A stretch of DNA of 64,000 nucleotides, taken from the NCBI RefSeq assembly GCF_008932295.1, contig NZ_WBWA01000003.1, positions 62,001 through 126,000 of the forward strand, given 5' to 3'. A program made the position numbers and the translations under genes. The DNA is from Brucella tritici. Its GTDB lineage: Bacteria; Pseudomonadota; Alphaproteobacteria; Rhizobiales; Rhizobiaceae. Positions 62,625-64,000 of the stretch are shown here, one piece after another. Every line of letters begins with the position of its first letter. The stretch's first letter is position 1. Below the pieces are notes generated by a model. The model searched no databases. It was given only the letters and a program-made list of their open reading frames with translations, and was not told where the DNA came from.

Positions 62625-63941
62625 ATGATGAGTTTCAAAACGTCCTGCCTGGCAGGAACGGCTCTATTGGCATTGGCAATGGGTTCCGCTGGTGCGGCCG
62701 ATTTGCCGGGTAAGTTTGAAGGCGTAACCGTAAACGCCAAGCTGATCGGCGGTCAGCAATATGAAGCGCTTTATTCGCGCATTGCTGAATGGGAAAAGGC
62801 GACCGGTGCCAAGGTCAATATCCTGTCCAAGAAGAACCACTTCGAACTGGACAAGGAAATCAAGTCGGACATCGCGTCGGGCTCGATCAACTGGTGCGTT
62901 GGCTCCAACCATTCGTCTTTTGCGCCGCAATATCCTGATCTCTATGCCGACCTGAATGGTTTGCTTCCTGCGGGCGAAATCGAAGGCTTCGTGCCATCGG
63001 TGATCAAGGCTTCGACGCTTAACGACAAGCTGGTCATGCTTCCGCGCGCACAGTTCGACGTCTCGGCGCTCTACTATCAGAAGAGCCTTTACGAAGACGA
63101 CGCCAAGAAGACCGCGTTCAAGGAAAAATACGGCTACGATCTGGCGCCGCCAAAGACCTGGAAAGAAGTTTCCGATCAGGCTGTGTTCTTTGCCGATCCG
63201 CCGAATTTCTACGGCACGCAGTTTGCGGGCAAGGAAGAAGCCATCAATGGCCGCTTCTATGAAATGCTGGTCGCAGAAGGCGGCGAATATCTCAAGGACG
63301 GCAAGCCAGCTTTCAATTCTGAAGCCGGTGTCCGTGCGCTCGACTGGTTCGTCAATCTTTACAAGGCCAAGGCCGTTCCTGCCGGTACGACCAACTATCT
63401 GTGGGATGAACTGGGCGCGGGCTTTGCTTCCGGCACCATCGCGATCAATCTGGATTGGCCGGGCTGGGCGACCTACTTCAACGATCCGAAGTCGTCGAAG
63501 GTCGCTGGCAATGTCGGCATCGTTCCAGCGCCGACCGGTTCTTCCGGCAAGCGCACCGGCTGGTCGGGTCATCATGGTTTCTCGGTAACGGAAGCCTGCC
63601 CGACGAAGGAAGCCGCTGCATCGCTCGTCTGGTTCCTGACCAACGAAGATTCGCAGAAGCAGGAATCGGCCGCAGGCACGCTCCCGACCCGTACCGCTGT
63701 CTGGGATTACGTCATCGAACAGGCTGCTTCCGATCCATACAAGAAGGAAGTGCTCTCGGTGTTCCAGGAAACTGCAAAGACCGCATTCCCGGTTCCGCAG
63801 ACCCCGTCCTGGATCGAAATTTCCAACGCGGTCTATCCTGAACTTCAGGCTGCGATCCTTGGCGACAAGACCTCCCAGCAGGCTCTCGACGACGCTGCCA
63901 AAAAGGCAACGCAGATTCTTGAGGATGCGGGCGAGCTCTAA
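62625..63941 (+). CDS. Sugar-type ABC transporter binding protein
   Basis: The protein has 438 residues. A signal peptide covers about 1-25 (LAGTALLALAMGSAGAAD). The mature part is a family 1 solute-binding fold (MalE/UgpB type). The start is ATG at 62625 (or the next codon) with GAGGAGGAG at 62612-62620; an open frame reaching back to 62544 lacks such a site. It is divergent from the IclR gene. Permease and ATPase genes are expected just beyond the right edge, after a terminator that may be partial. Unlike the related fold at 59590 it is clearly exported. Confidence 0.93.
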   Translation: MMSFKTSCLAGTALLALAMGSAGAADLPGKFEGVTVNAKLIGGQQYEALYSRIAEWEKATGAKVNILSKKNHFELDKEIKSDIASGSINWCVGSNHSSFAPQYPDLYADLNGLLPAGEIEGFVPSVIKASTLNDKLVMLPRAQFDVSALYYQKSLYEDDAKKTAFKEKYGYDLAPPKTWKEVSDQAVFFADPPNFYGTQFAGKEEAINGRFYEMLVAEGGEYLKDGKPAFNSEAGVRALDWFVNLYKAKAVPAGTTNYLWDELGAGFASGTIAINLDWPGWATYFNDPKSSKVAGNVGIVPAPTGSSGKRTGWSGHHGFSVTEACPTKEAAASLVWFLTNEDSQKQESAAGTLPTRTAVWDYVIEQAASDPYKKEVLSVFQETAKTAFPVPQTPSWIEISNAVYPELQAAILGDKTSQQALDDAAKKATQILEDAGEL

Positions 63942-63962
63942 TCCTGCCTGAATGAAATCATG

Positions 63963-63999
63963 GGCCCGCCCTGAAACCTTTTTGGGGCGGGCCTTTTTT
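63963..63999 (+). terminator. Hairpin and T-run after the binding-protein gene
   Basis: GGCCCGCCC (63963-63971) pairs with GGGCGGGCC (63985-63993), followed by six T. It probably ends most transcripts of the binding-protein gene, giving more of it than of the genes beyond the window. Confidence 0.85.
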
Positions 64000-64000
64000 G

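Overview
The window is about 64 kb of chromosome from an alphaproteobacterium of the Brucella/Ochrobactrum group (Rhizobiales). Three things point there. The order metH then a LuxR-type regulator matches what I remember of Brucella (blxR/babR next to metH). The class III aminotransferase at 2157-3527 has the tryptophan (W58) and catalytic lysine (K287) I associate with the omega-transaminase of Ochrobactrum anthropi. The thiamine operon, SoxBDAG and CysD-CysNC sets have the usual rhizobial form. These are recognitions from memory, not searches. I saw no prophage, insertion sequence, CRISPR array, rRNA or conjugative gene. This is chromosomal core and metabolic DNA.

Layout. 1-7.6 kb: the 3' end of metH, a LuxR-type quorum-sensing regulator, an omega-transaminase, and the sulfate activation operon cysD-cysNC-cysQ. 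7.7-11 kb: tRNA-Pro(CGG), a DUF1062 zinc-ribbon protein, a Crp/Fnr regulator, and a response-regulator-like protein whose receiver domain has lost its phosphorylation residues. 11.6-19.7 kb: glpR-glpD; then an AcoR-like regulator without an AAA+ domain, facing a short-chain alcohol/aldehyde oxidation set (aldehyde dehydrogenase, zinc alcohol dehydrogenase, DUF779) behind an almost perfect palindromic operator; then a LacI regulator. 19.7-25.6 kb: an LtaS-type phosphoglycerol transferase-like membrane protein, an ABC exporter and an aldehyde dehydrogenase. 25.6-31.8 kb (minus strand): thiD-thiO-thiS-thiG-thiE-thiY-tenA-thiX, with every junction overlapping or nearly so, behind a TPP riboswitch. 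32-37 kb: a PAS-PAS-GGDEF-EAL protein and the copper exporter copA with a MerR-type promoter. 37-44.3 kb: a ribose-type ABC importer, a PfkB kinase and a GatZ-like protein, probably a tagatose-type ketohexose pathway, with a divergent LacI regulator. 44.7-47.6 kb: membrane PQQ glucose dehydrogenase and cueR. 47.6-58.3 kb: the betaine-type importer yehZYXW, glutamate dehydrogenase, and sarcosine oxidase soxBDAG. 58.4-64 kb: a catabolic cluster of unknown substrate (class III CoA-transferase, a solute-binding-protein fold without a signal peptide, an amidohydrolase, an IclR regulator and a secreted sugar-type binding protein).

The most unusual signal is in the TPP riboswitch. Its enlarged P3 arm closely resembles the palindromic intergenic repeat scattered through the window, and the differences between them keep the stem paired. 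This suggests a mobile or amplified repeat was taken into, or came from, a regulatory RNA. The same window holds at least seven intergenic copies of this two-hairpin repeat family. In two places the repeat end itself supplies the TAG stop codon of a gene. Other points for follow-up are a regularly spaced TTCG/CGAA array around glpR-glpD, the cueR/copA pair separated by about 10 kb, thiamine-precursor transport genes with no ATPase beside them, and the CoA-transferase translationally coupled to a cytoplasmic binding-protein fold.
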